From assembly GCA_033961575.1 (NCBI GenBank), contig CM066737.1, positions 61,090,771 through 61,154,770 on the forward strand: DNA of 64,000 nucleotides, in the 5' to 3' direction. This DNA is from Aselliscus stoliczkanus. Lineage: Eukaryota; Chordata; Mammalia; Chiroptera; Hipposideridae. The notes beneath the pieces are model-generated. The model was not told where the DNA came from. It searched no databases and saw only the letters and a program-made list of their open reading frames with translations. A program made the translations under genes and the position numbers. Each line of letters starts with the position of its first letter. The first letter of the stretch is position 1. Positions 35,577 through 46,241 of the stretch are shown one piece after another.

Positions 35577-36487
35577 CCATAAAAATCCTAAAAGAAAATA
35601 TAGGGAGTACATTTGCAGACATTACCCGGAGCAATATTTTTACTGATACATCCCTACGGGCAAGGGAAGTAAAAGAAAAAATGAACATATGGGATTATAT
35701 CAGACTTAAAAGTTTTTTCACAACAAAGGAAACCATTACTAAAACAAAAAGGAAGCCTACTGAATGGGAGAATATATTTGCCAACGATATATCTGATAAG
35801 GGGTTAATATCCAAAATTTATAAAACAGTCATGAAACTCAACACCAAAAAAACAAACAACCCAATTAAAAAATGGGCAGAAGATATGAAGAGACATTTCT
35901 CTAAAGAGGACATACAGATGGCCAACAGGCATATGAAAAAAAGTTCAACCTCACTGGTCATTAGGGAAATGCAAATAAAAACCACCATGAGATACCACCT
36001 CACTCCAGTCAGAATGGCTATCATCAACAAATCAACAAACAACAAGTGCTGGCGGGGCTGTGGGGAAAAGGGGACCCTGCTGCACTGTTGGTGGGACTGC
36101 AGATTGGTGCAGCCACTATGGAAGTCAGTATGGAGGTATCTCAAAGAACTGGAAATAGAGCTACCGTTTGACCCAGCAATTCCACTCCTAGGTATTTATC
36201 CTGAAAAAACCAAGACACTTATTCAAAAAAAGTTATGCACCCCTATGTTCATAGCAGCACAATTTACAATAGCTAAGACTTGGAAACAACCAAAATGGCC
36301 ATCAGTAGATCACTGGATTAAGAAACTGTGGTATATTTATACAATGGAGTATTACTCCGCTATAAGGAAGAATGAAATCGTGCCATTTGCAATGATATGG
36401 ATGGACCTAGAGATTATTATGTTGAGTGAAATAAGTCAGTCAGAGAAGGACAAATACCATATGATCTCACTCATATGTGGAATCTGA
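35577..36487 (+). pseudogene. L1 ORF2 protein, C-terminal third
   Basis: About 303 open codons without a stop, running from the 5' truncation point to a TGA at 36487. The encoded segment lies downstream of the reverse transcriptase domain. It contains the C-terminal cysteine/histidine motif [18 protein letters not shown] (CX3CX7HX4C) and the conserved '[14 protein letters not shown]' and '[20 protein letters not shown]' blocks of L1 ORF2. The endonuclease and reverse transcriptase are absent, so no activity is expected. Its uninterrupted frame is what makes it the longest ORF in the window; it reflects a recent source element, not a host gene. The Met at 35570 lies in flanking DNA and is not a real start. 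Confidence 0.95.
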
Positions 36488-36999
36488 AAAACTGTATGAA
36501 TGAGCAAAGTAAACAGAAACTGTCTCATAGATATAGAGGAAAAATCAGGGTTGCTAATTGGGAGGGGAATGGGGATGAGGGAGAAGGGGAAGGGATTAGA
36601 CAGCAAAAATAGGCAACTACAATATTGCCACTGGGATAGGAAAAACAGTTTGGGGAATATAATTAATAATGTTGTAAATATTCTGTGGAATGTCAGATGA
36701 TCATAGGTCTTGTTAGGGAGACCATTTCATGGATGGAGTAAAGGTTTGATCACTGCACTGTATTAATAAAGCGGAGGTGGTATACCTACTGTAATTGAAT
36801 ATATATAGATAGTCACAGGATGTGTATTATACTGTGGAAGAGTCAGAGGAAGAGTAATAGATATATATAATATGGGGGGGAGAGGGGTGGTGAATTGGGG
36901 GTGGGGGTTGTCACTTTGAGGGGTAAAATGTATAACTATTGCACTGTGTTGTACACCTGAAACTAATTAAATAAATAAATAAATAACAACAACAAAAAA
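35577..36999 (+). mobile_element. 5'-truncated L1 with perfect target duplication
   Basis: 18-bp duplication aatattgcctcatgagaa at 35559-35576 and 37000-37017 encloses the ORF2 C-terminus, the 3'UTR with a G-rich tract (36874-36907) and a tail of repeated aaat units plus poly(A). A standard 5'-truncated retrotransposition; the exact duplication suggests it is fairly young. Confidence 0.95.
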
Positions 37000-37017
37000 A
37001 ATATTGCCTCATGAGAA

Positions 37018-38540
37018 AAAAATTGGGAGTGTTAAATTCTTTCATAAAGACCTTTATCCAGAAATTATTCTTTCGTGAAAATTACTTTAGGCATGCTTCA
37101 TGTAATGCAACATTCAAGCATTAAATTAAAGGTCAAGAAATTGTTAATGTGAGACAAGCAAAGTTTAGAATCCCTTCATCCCCATAGACCAACTTTTTTT
37201 TCTATCTCTGCTTATTGTCCCTAACCTTGGTTCTATAAATATCTTTTGGATCTCATTAATTCATGTTCTACTACTTCTTTTAAACTATTCAGCAGCAGAA
37301 CAGTTCTGGAAATTATATTCATCATAAGTCTCAGGAGAACTTATCAAATGATAACTTTAAAAGTGTTATTTCACATCCTTATTCCCTTTCTCCATCATTA
37401 TACTCTTTCTCTCAGCACCTTGATTCCTTTCACCTTGAAGGATTAACCACAGGACTTTATGCTTATTCATCAGAAATAATGTGATAATACTGAAAAAGAT
37501 ATGGGAGATGGAGTCAGAGATTCTGCAAGTAGAACCTTGGGGAAGTCATTATATCTTTCTAGCATCTCTGTCAACCTTGCAGAATTCTAGAGAATGTCCA
37601 ATGAGGTAATGTATGTGAAAGGCTTTGTAAGTAAGAAAATGCTGTTAGAAAACTTCTGATTATTCCATTTCTTAGTGCTATTTTCCAACTGTCTGTCCAT
37701 GTCATTGACACCCTATAGCTTCCTAACTTGGGAGTCCTAGGCCTTGACCTTCCACACAGTGACTTACTTCTCTCAGGTCCCAACTGTTAGCACTTATCTC
37801 TCCTTATCATTGACACAGGCACAGATCAATTATCTTTTTAATTATTTGACCCTAGAGAGATTAGGGAGACCTATCCACATAGCATTTTATTGGGGTTGAG
37901 TTTTCAGTTTCTCTCATATTATAGAATGGCATGATGTCATTTATTTCTCAACACTTTATTCCCTGTATGAATTCTACTTTGGGCCTACCTAATGAAAACC
38001 GGGGTTAGTTTTGTTCTTTCTAATTCTTGACAGCATTTAATCCTCATGTTCCTTTACTGGATCAATTTGTATTCTTTTCAGCTATTTAGAATAACAAATT
38101 TTAGTCATATACAAATTCTGTCAAGTTATAGCAATTCTACTGGTAACTATTATGACATGTGTTCCATGTTCACAATCAGAATGCAAAAGCTTCAGTTCAA
38201 ATAAAAGAGGTTACTTTGTTTATTTAAGAAAAACAACTGCTCCCATCTATGCTTAGTATCCATTATGAAATTGGGAACCTTATGTATAACAGGTCATAAT
38301 ATAAAACATGCAGAGTCTCATATTTTCAAAAAATTGAAGGATGTGTGTCACTAATCATGCTCTAATGACCAGCTGCCCATGGATTTAAAGTGTGCTATTT
38401 TATAATATTGCATGATTTGTTAGAAATACAGGTTTGAGCAATGGTTTTATAGGCATGCCGTGAAGATTGTTAACATTAGCAGTTTCAAGTTAATGGTTTA
38501 GAATGCACTTGAAATGTTTATGTTTCCAATAAATGAAAAA

Positions 38541-38543
<3 letters not shown>
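37018..38543. other. Non-coding, unique-looking
   Basis: No gene or repeat that I can support. Confidence 0.45.

Positions 38544-38601
<58 letters not shown>
38544..38601. repeat. (GA)n microsatellite
   Basis: About 29 GA units with one AAA interruption near 38583. Confidence 0.98.
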
Positions 38602-38639
38602 TGACATCCATTGAAAGCCTACTTTTCCCATATTCTATA

Positions 38640-38795
38640 CTCGCTCCTTTATATGAGTTTAATTAAACCTTAACAGCAAACCTGAGAAGTACGTATTATT
38701 AAATCCTAATTTTTCCAATAAAAAATGAGATTTGGAGATTAAGCATATTAGTTAAGTCATAGAGCTAATATGCTCAGGACAAAGTTCAGTCTACC
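38640..38795 (+). repeat. MIR-like ancient SINE fragment
   Basis: 'taattaaaccttaacagcaa', 'aaatgagatttggagattaagc' and 'gttaagtcatagagcta' follow diverged MIR order. Confidence 0.6.
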
Positions 38796-39551
38796 TGCTC
38801 CAAAATCATTGTTCACTATTCTAGATCATGCTACTTTCTGGAAACACATAAAGGTAATACACAGATATATTTTGAAATAATACTCTTGTAAAACCTGTTG
38901 ACTTCTTCCAGTAAAATGGTGGAATAGACAGAAGCTGTGCTAACTACCTCCCAGGATCACACCAAAATTACAAGCAAATTATACAACATTCAACCGTAGA
39001 GGTCCCCGGAATACTGGATGAACAGAACCACTAAATGAAGAACTTAAAGAAGAGGCCCCGTTGGGTCTACTAGAACAGACGGAGACAATAGAGGGTGAGC
39101 CCCGTGAGGGAGGTCCCAGCTGTGGGGAGGCTTCTCCGGGTGGGGGAGAGAACCTCCAGCTGCACACCAGGCTCACCAGCCCAGAGTTCCTTCATGGGGA
39201 AGACAAGTTCCAAGATAGCTGGCAGTAAATTAGTGAGGACGCTCTTTTGCTCAGCTCAATGAGGCTAAGAGCAACTAGAGAATCAGTGGGACCTGCGAAC
39301 GGGCTTGCTCGCCGGTGAGCACTTACCTGGTTACTGGTGGAGGGAGTAGCTGTGTGAGCTGGGCCCGGGAGCCTTCGGGGACGGACTGAACCTAGCACCT
39401 TTGGTGCAAAGGCTGGAGGATTTTGGACTATTGTTCCCCTGGTGTGGAGCCTACACGCGAGTGGTGTAAGGAGGGTGCCATTTTGTCAGGGTTGGGCCCT
39501 CCCACAGAGGATCAGGTCCAGGACCTCATTGTTCTGGTGGAAATGGCGCAG

Positions 39552-39553
<2 letters not shown>

Positions 39554-39594
<41 letters not shown>

Positions 39595-39618
39595 TGCGCG
39601 CGCGCGCGCATGCATGCG
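39554..39618. repeat. (GT)n(GC)n alternating tract in L1 5'UTR
   Basis: 65 bp of uninterrupted purine-pyrimidine alternation: GT dinucleotides, then CG-rich steps, then gcatgcatgcg. Confidence 0.97.
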
Positions 39619-39954
39619 AGTACAGCCTTGGATCCGCACCCTCCACCCGGCTTATACTGCGTTGACAGGGAAATGCTGGGCTGGTGCCCTCCAGCTCCAA
39701 CAGGCTGGTCACTGAGACGCAGGAGTGCAAGCCGCCTCGGGTCCCCACTCTCCACACTGCGCTTGCAGAGTTGCCAGGCTGGTGATTGGCTGTCAGGCTG
39801 CTCGGCCTGATCTGCGAGTGGCTAACTGGGACAGGCTGAGAATGGGAGTTTTCCTGGGAGTGTTGGGCCGTGAATTGTGTGCCTGCGTGATCCAGCCAGG
39901 GCTCTCCTGGGGATCTATCTAATACATCAAAGCAATCCCAGAGCGACAGCCAGA

Positions 39955-40823
39955 ATGGGGAAACAAAGAAACATGTCACAAGTAAAAGATCAGAAGAAAC
40001 CTCTAGAAATGGAACCAAATGAAACAGAGGAATCCAACCTTTCAGAGACAGAGTTTAGAACACTGATGATAAGAATGTTTAACAAACTTAGTGAGGACAT
40101 AAGGAAGGATAGAGAAATCATAAAAAACAACCAGTTAGAACTAAAGAATACAATAACTGAAATGAAGAACACACTCGAAGGAATCACCAGTAGAGTCGAT
40201 GAAGCAGAGGAGCAGATCAGCAATTTGGAAGACAAAATAGCAGAAATCACCCAGTTGGAACAACAAAAAGACCAAAGAATAAAAAACAATGAAAATAGTT
40301 TAAGAGCCCTATGGGACAAGATGCAGTGCAACCACCCACAACTCATAGGAATACCAGAAGGAGAAGAAAGGCAAGAGGTCAAGAATCTATTTGAAAAAAT
40401 AATGACTGAAACTTCCCTACCCTGGTGAAGGAAATCAACATACATGCCCAGGAAGTGCAGAGGGTTCCAAACAAGCTGAACCCAAACAGGTCCACACCAA
40501 GACACATCATAGTTAAAATGGCAATGGTTAAAGACAGAGACAGAATCCTAGAGGCAGCAAGAGAAAGACAGCAGGTTACATACAAAGGAACTCCTATTAG
40601 ACTAACAGCTGACTTGTCTACAGAAAGTCTGCAGGCCAGAAGGGAGTGGCAGGAGATATTCAAAGTGACACAAAATAAAGGCCTACAACCAAGATTGCTC
40701 TACCCAGCATGGCTATCACTTAAAATTGAAGGAGAAAGAAAGAACTTGTCAGAAAAGAATAAGCTTAAGGAATTCATTACCACCAAGCCAGCATTGCAAG
40801 AAATGTTAAAAGGGCTTTTTTAA
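39955..40823 (+). pseudogene. L1 ORF1 (RNA-binding protein), one frameshift
   Basis: Start at the ATG at 39955 (MGKQRNMSQVKDQKK). Residues 1 to about 155 include a heptad-like coiled coil ('IKNNQLELKNTITEMKNTLE', 'VDEAEEQISNLEDKIAEI') that forms trimers in L1 ORF1 proteins, then the start of the RRM. A one-base change near 40410 ends this frame at 40428. The next frame carries the rest (40425-40823) with 'RSTPRHIIVKMAMVKDRDRI' and the C-terminal domain 'TYKGTPIRLTADLSTESLQA'. ORF1p coats L1 RNA for retrotransposition. Apart from the one shift the ORF has near-normal L1 ORF1 length, so it decayed only lightly. Confidence 0.92.
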
Positions 40824-40859
40824 ACAAAAGAAAGGGGTAAACAAGCTAACCCAGGGAGA

Positions 40860-41440
40860 CCAGGAATACAAATAACAAAATGGCAATACATAGGCACCTA
40901 TCAATAATCATTTTAAATGTGAATGGGCTAAATGCTGCAATCAAAAGACAGAGATTGGCTGAGTGGATAAGAAAATAGGACACATGTATATGCTGTTTAC
41001 AGATGGAATAAGATATTTCTTGCAAATGGAAATGAGGGGAAAAAAAAGCCGGAGTACCAATACTTATTTTGGACGAAATAGACTTTAAAATGACTACAAT
41101 AAAAGACAAATAAGGGCACTGTAACCCTAATAAACATCTATGCACCCAACATAGGAACTCCTAATGACACATAACAGTTTTGACAGACATAAAGATAGAG
41201 ATCAACAGTAACACTATCATAGTAGGGGACTTCAACACCCCATTGTCACCAATGGACAGACGCTTTAGACGGAAAATCAACACAGGAAGAGGGGCCTTAA
41301 ATGACACTTTAGACCAGCCGGACTTCGTTGATATTTTTAGAGCATTTAACCCTGAAAAAACAGAATATACATTCTTCTCAAGTACACATGGGACATTTTC
41401 CAAAATAGACCACGTTAGGCCACAAAACAAGTCCCAGTAA
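40860..41440 (+). pseudogene. L1 ORF2 endonuclease fragment
   Basis: 'IIILNVNGLNAAIKRQRLAE' wording near 40905-40965 is the endonuclease start. A deletion and frame changes follow. Frame 41180-41440 has IIVGDFNTPLSPMDR (endonuclease active-site region) and 'FSSTHGTFSKIDHV' (catalytic region with Asp and His). The reverse transcriptase is absent beyond 41440. The nicking enzyme of L1, here non-functional. Confidence 0.88.
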
Positions 41441-42195
41441 ATTTAAGAAGATTGAAGTCATATCAAACAGATATAAAGGAAAAACTGATGGTTGCTGGCT
41501 GGGAGGGAGTGGGGATGAGGGAGAGGAGGAAGGTTTTGGACAGCGTAGGTGGGTAACTACTATGTTGCCACAGGGATATGGGGGCAGTTCTGGGAATGTA
41601 GTTGATAATGTTGTGAAGAGACTATTATGTTAAGTGAAATAAGTCAGTCAGAGAAAGACAACTACCATATGATCTCACTTATATGTGGAATCTGAAAAAC
41701 TGAATGAATGAGCAAATAAACAGACTCATAGATATAGAGGAAAAACTGAAGGTTGCTAGTTGGGAGGTGGGTGGGGATAATGGAGAAGGGAAAGGGATTA
41801 GGCAACATAAATAGACAACTACAATATTGCCACAGGGATATGAAACACAGTTCGGGGAATATAATAATGTTATAAAAATTTTGTGGTGTGTCAGATAGTC
41901 ACATGTCTTGTTTGGAGACCATTTCATGGATGGAGTAGAGGCTTGATCACTGCACTTTACACCTGAAACTGATGTTGTATAATATTGTATGCGAACTGTA
42001 ACTGAATATATAGATAGTCACAGGATGTGGAGTATACTGTGGAAGGAAGTCAAAGGAATTGTAATAGATATGTTTGATATGGGGGGAGAGTGGGGTGGTG
42101 AACTGGGGGAGGGGGGTTGTCACTTTGGGGGTTAAAGGGTATAACTATTGCATTGTGTTGTACACCTGAAACTAATAAAAAAGAAAGAAAACAAA

Positions 42196-44845
42196 ACTTG
42201 TTAAGACAGTGGTTTGAAACTTATAGTTTCTCACTTTTGTAGCAAAATAATAAAGTTTGGATATTGTCAAATAGTGTGATACAGTCTATTTTCTTCACCA
42301 TTTACTGCTATTTAAGATTGATGTATAGAAGTTGTCAGATACAAATAGTGATGCATTTTAGAGTAAATATTAGAAATATAGTGTCTGTAGGGTATAGATT
42401 ATAGGTCACTCATCCAAAAATAAGCAGTTGATAACTGTGCAGCTGAATTACATAAATCTAGTCCTGGCCCTACCTATAGACTATATGAAACATGACATGT
42501 GCACTGTAGAATTTTAGTTATTATGTTTCATAAGGAATGTAGTTGAATACATTGGTTTTATTCTGATTCATGTCTGCAAAATTATTTGAAAAGTAAAAAA
42601 AAACAAAAACATTGACTGATTCCACGTTTTCACTGACACCATTATTATTCAGATATATTCACACAAGGAAAATATCTTGACCAATCATGCAATAAAGCAA
42701 ATTACACTTTTCCTTGTCTAAGTCTTAAATTTTGAGTTATGATTTCCAAATCTGACTAATTCAATATTTACTTTATAGATTAAAACCAAAACTCTTTACC
42801 TTAAAAAGTTCAAAAGAAGAAGTTTAAGTTTAGAAGACAGTGGGAACTCAGAACAATTGGAGATCAATTCCAAGACCAGGAGATTCCTAAGGTCACTTGC
42901 ACCTTTCTCATTTTAGTCCTAGGATAAATGCCAGCCTCTCCTTCTTCTGAGTATACACAGCATGTAACCTTTATATGTTAAAGCTCTGAACACTTTAATT
43001 TTACATATCCTACAATATTAAGAATCAAAGAAAATGAAAAATGTCCCTTTTAAAACTTGCAAAACCTGAATCAAGAACTCCATGTCTCATGTGGCTTTGG
43101 GAAGGCACACTGCTATCTAAATTGATAGCTGACTAAGTTGCAGCTCCACTCTGGAGAGATCACTGCTTCTGTTCATAGTGATTCTTGATTAGACTAAAGG
43201 ACTGAAATTATCTAGGACAGAAAAGGACCAAAACTGGTCCCAGTTTCTAGAGTCCAAACAGTAGTCACACTCACCATGGTAATTTAGCATAACTAGGACA
43301 TTAGCAAACTCAAATGTGCCTTCCAGCTCAAAAACAAAAGAATGATGTATAATTTGGACAAGAGAGTGACTTAGAGCAGTATGGTTTTGCTTTTATCTTC
43401 CCTGCAATCTTAACCCCTTGAAATGAGTTCTTCAATTTTCCTTCAGATAAGGAGTATAGAATTGCATGCAATGGAAACTCACATTAACTATTTCCTTTTT
43501 TTATTTTGCTTGCCTCATTAGTTCAGTCCATTATTATTATACACTCCATTGGAAGATAAGGCACAGTGTATTTACCTAGTGCTCTACCTAAGCTGTGATG
43601 TAGCCAAGCTATTTTCCCAGTAGTACCATTTTCGTAGCAATATTTTGGCCCTTTAAATGACAGAGAACAGATGTATACTATGACATGAGACAAAGACATG
43701 TGATATTGTCACCTACAGAAAGGGGGTGGGGTGAGTCAAAATGAACAAGTGAAATTACATTGAGACTTTAATGAATAACATTACTCCCTTTCATTGTGGG
43801 TGGAAAATTGGTCTGACAAGCTTTGCTCTAGCATTCAGTGTAGTTTTTGACATTAAAGTAAAAAGACATATTGACATTTCTCTAAGTTCACCAGCACTCA
43901 ACTTTCACAGGTAAACTGTAAAAACTGCAAAGAAAGGAAAGAGGGTGTAAAGAGCATAACTATGCACATATTTTCTGATAAATGTCAACCTACGGTCCCT
44001 TGTTATGCTCTAACAATAGGGTCTTTGAATGATGTGAGAAAAGGGAAAAGTGGGTTTTTAAAAAAGGCTCACTGAGTTTTGAAGGTAATATTTTGCAATC
44101 ATGGCAATAAAACTATTATAAGTTCATGAGAAAAAAACCTTATTTAAATTAAAATAAAAATTATGATAAAAGGAACTCAAGAGAATCACTAATATACCTG
44201 TCACTATTATCTACCATAAAGTTAGCAGATCTTTGTCAAGTTTGCACTCTCTTTTATCATTTTTCTCTCTATTCATTTTTATTAGCTCTTGTTTATTTTC
44301 AGAATATAGGTTTATGAAGGTGATTATGATCAGGCATAGACATGAATTCCCTAACTTCAATAATTATATTTTGTTGATTTAAATTATACATTTAAATTCT
44401 TAAAAAGACATTTAATAGTATTTACATTTCAATAGTTTGTTTCATATCTCATTAGGATGAATTTCACACCACTTTTAACAATCCATATACTTTGAAAGGT
44501 TGATTTTTCCAAATGTTTTTATTTTTGCCTGGGGAAATAAGGTTAGCAATTGCATATTGCCATCTAGCTAGCTAGTTGCCTCATCTTTAGCTGTAAGGGG
44601 AAAATGTTGCTTTTATCCTGCATTAAATACTTGTTACACTGGAAATTATTTAGATTTCTTCAGGTACATATCTTTTATTATATATTTTCTCAAGTAAATG
44701 GGACTCCCATTCACATAAAGAAGAGATAGTCAGGTGGTTTAAAATTCCTATCAACAGTAGGATATTCACAATTCAAAAAATAGTATACACATCTAAATGC
44801 AGCAACTGTTGGTTTACATGTGTGTGCATGTCCACACTAACACTG
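42196..44845. other. Non-coding, unique-looking
   Basis: About 2.6 kb of AT-rich sequence without a gene or repeat that I can name. It ends where old L1 homology begins. Confidence 0.45.
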
Positions 44846-45187
44846 TCATGATCTTTGGCAAAAGGACAAAAGCAATTCAATGGAGAAATAATAGTCTTCA
44901 ACGAATGGTGCTGAAACAACTGGACATTCACATGCAAAAAAAAATGAATCTAGACACAGATCTTAAACCTTTTACTAAATGGACCACAGTCCTAAAATTT
45001 AAAACTCAAAATTATAAAACTTCTAAGATATGCAATAGGAGAGAATCTAAGTGACCTTGGGATTGGTAATGGCTTTTTAGATACAACCCCAAAAGCATGA
45101 TCCATGAAAAAAATTATTGATAAGTTGGACTTCATTAAAATTAAAATTTCCTACTTTGCAAAAATCTCAGTTAAGATAATGAAGACA

Positions 45188-45619
45188 GGGCCAGCCAAGT
45201 GGCGCGTTGGTTAAGAGCTGGCTTGGGATGACAGCGGCTCTGGTTCAGATCCCACATATGAGGGCCAGTGACACTGCCCTCTACAACTAAGATGGTGAAC
45301 AACAGCTCCACCTGAACCTGGGCTGCTGTGAGTCCCCAGGTCGACATAGCTGCAGCCCCTGCTGCAGTGGGCTGCCATAGACTACAGTAAGTGGCCGGCA
45401 GTCAGCGTCAGCTGCCAAGAGCCTCTGTGAGTGGCCATCCAGAGGCAGCCGACCAATCTGCCTCACCCTAGAAGAGCGCAATGGTGATACCAACATGGGC
45501 CAGTGAAGCAATGTCATCCACAACTAGACTGAAGAACAAAAGGCCAACAACTTATCTGTTCCCCTTCCCCGGTTCCCCAATGCTGTTCCCTACCCCAATT
45601 CCCCAAATTTTTTAAAAAA
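45188..45619 (+). mobile_element. Long tRNA-derived SINE
   Basis: Head 'gggccagccaagtggcgcg', B-box-like 'ggttcagatcc', repeat-rich body, A-rich end. It splits the old L1 between 'aatgaagaca' and 'gagagaaaaacaatcc'. No clear target duplication seen. Confidence 0.9.
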
Positions 45620-45815
45620 AGAGAGAAAAACAATCCACAAACTGGGAGAAAATCTTTGCAAAATACATACATGATAAAGGACTGGCATCGAAGCTATACA
45701 AAGAACATTTCAAACTCAACAGTAAGAAAATAACACAATTAAAATATACATAAAACGTCTAAACAGGCATCTCACCAAAGAAGAGATACAGATGACAAAT
45801 AAGAATATGAAAAGA

Positions 45816-46241
45816 GGGGCCAGCCGAGTGGTGCATTGGTTAAGAATTGGCTTGGGACACCAGCTCTGAGCATCAGGGCTCTGATTCAGATCCTACATGA
45901 GGGCCAGTGATGCTGCGCCCTCTACAGCTAAGATGGTGAACAGCTCAACCTGGAGCTGGGCTGCCGTGGGTCGCTGGCCAAGGCATAGGCTGCAGCCACT
46001 GCTGCAATGGGCTGCTGTGAGTCACCGTGAGTGGCTGGCAGCCAGCATGAGTGAGCAGCCTTGAACAGCCATGCAATGGCTGGTGAGTGACTGTCTCACC
46101 TGGTAAGAGCGCAATGATAATACCAGCATGGGCCAGTGAAGTGACGTCCTCAGAACTAGACTGAAGACTCAAAAGGACAGCAACTTGTCTGGTTCCCCAT
46201 CCCCAATTCCCCAATAAAATCTTTAAAAAAAATAAAAAAGC
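45816..46241 (+). mobile_element. Long tRNA-derived SINE
   Basis: Complete copy ending 'ccaataaaatctttaaaaaa'. 14-bp perfect target duplication agaatatgaaaaga (45802-45815 and 46242-46255). Confidence 0.95.

Larger units (their letters stand above)
38895..42195 (+). mobile_element. L1 with 5'UTR, ORF1 and endonuclease but no RT
   Basis: The 5' end 'cagtaaaatggtggaataga' opens a GC-rich 5'UTR (38.9-39.95 kb) with a GT/GC repeat. ORF1 follows, then an incomplete ORF2 endonuclease, then an abrupt passage to 3'UTR sequence near 41450-41470. A short ORF2 C-terminal tail (about 41625-41695) and a second, complete 3'UTR (41696-42170) come next. The 3' tail is A-rich. Flanks aaaacctgttgac (about 38889) and aaaacttgttaagac (about 42192) may be a diverged target duplication. 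Confidence 0.88.

Noticed and set aside
35570..36487. 305-codon ORF as a possible host gene
   Set aside because: Its sequence is L1 ORF2 C-terminus and it starts at an L1 5' truncation point inside a target duplication.
39512..40018. 168-codon minus-strand ORF
   Set aside because: It is the antisense of the L1 5'UTR, with a run of Thr-His or similar from the GT repeat; no independent support.
39990..40505. 171-codon minus-strand ORF
   Set aside because: Shadow of the L1 ORF1 coiled coil; the Ser/Leu/Ile-rich reading is typical of its antisense.
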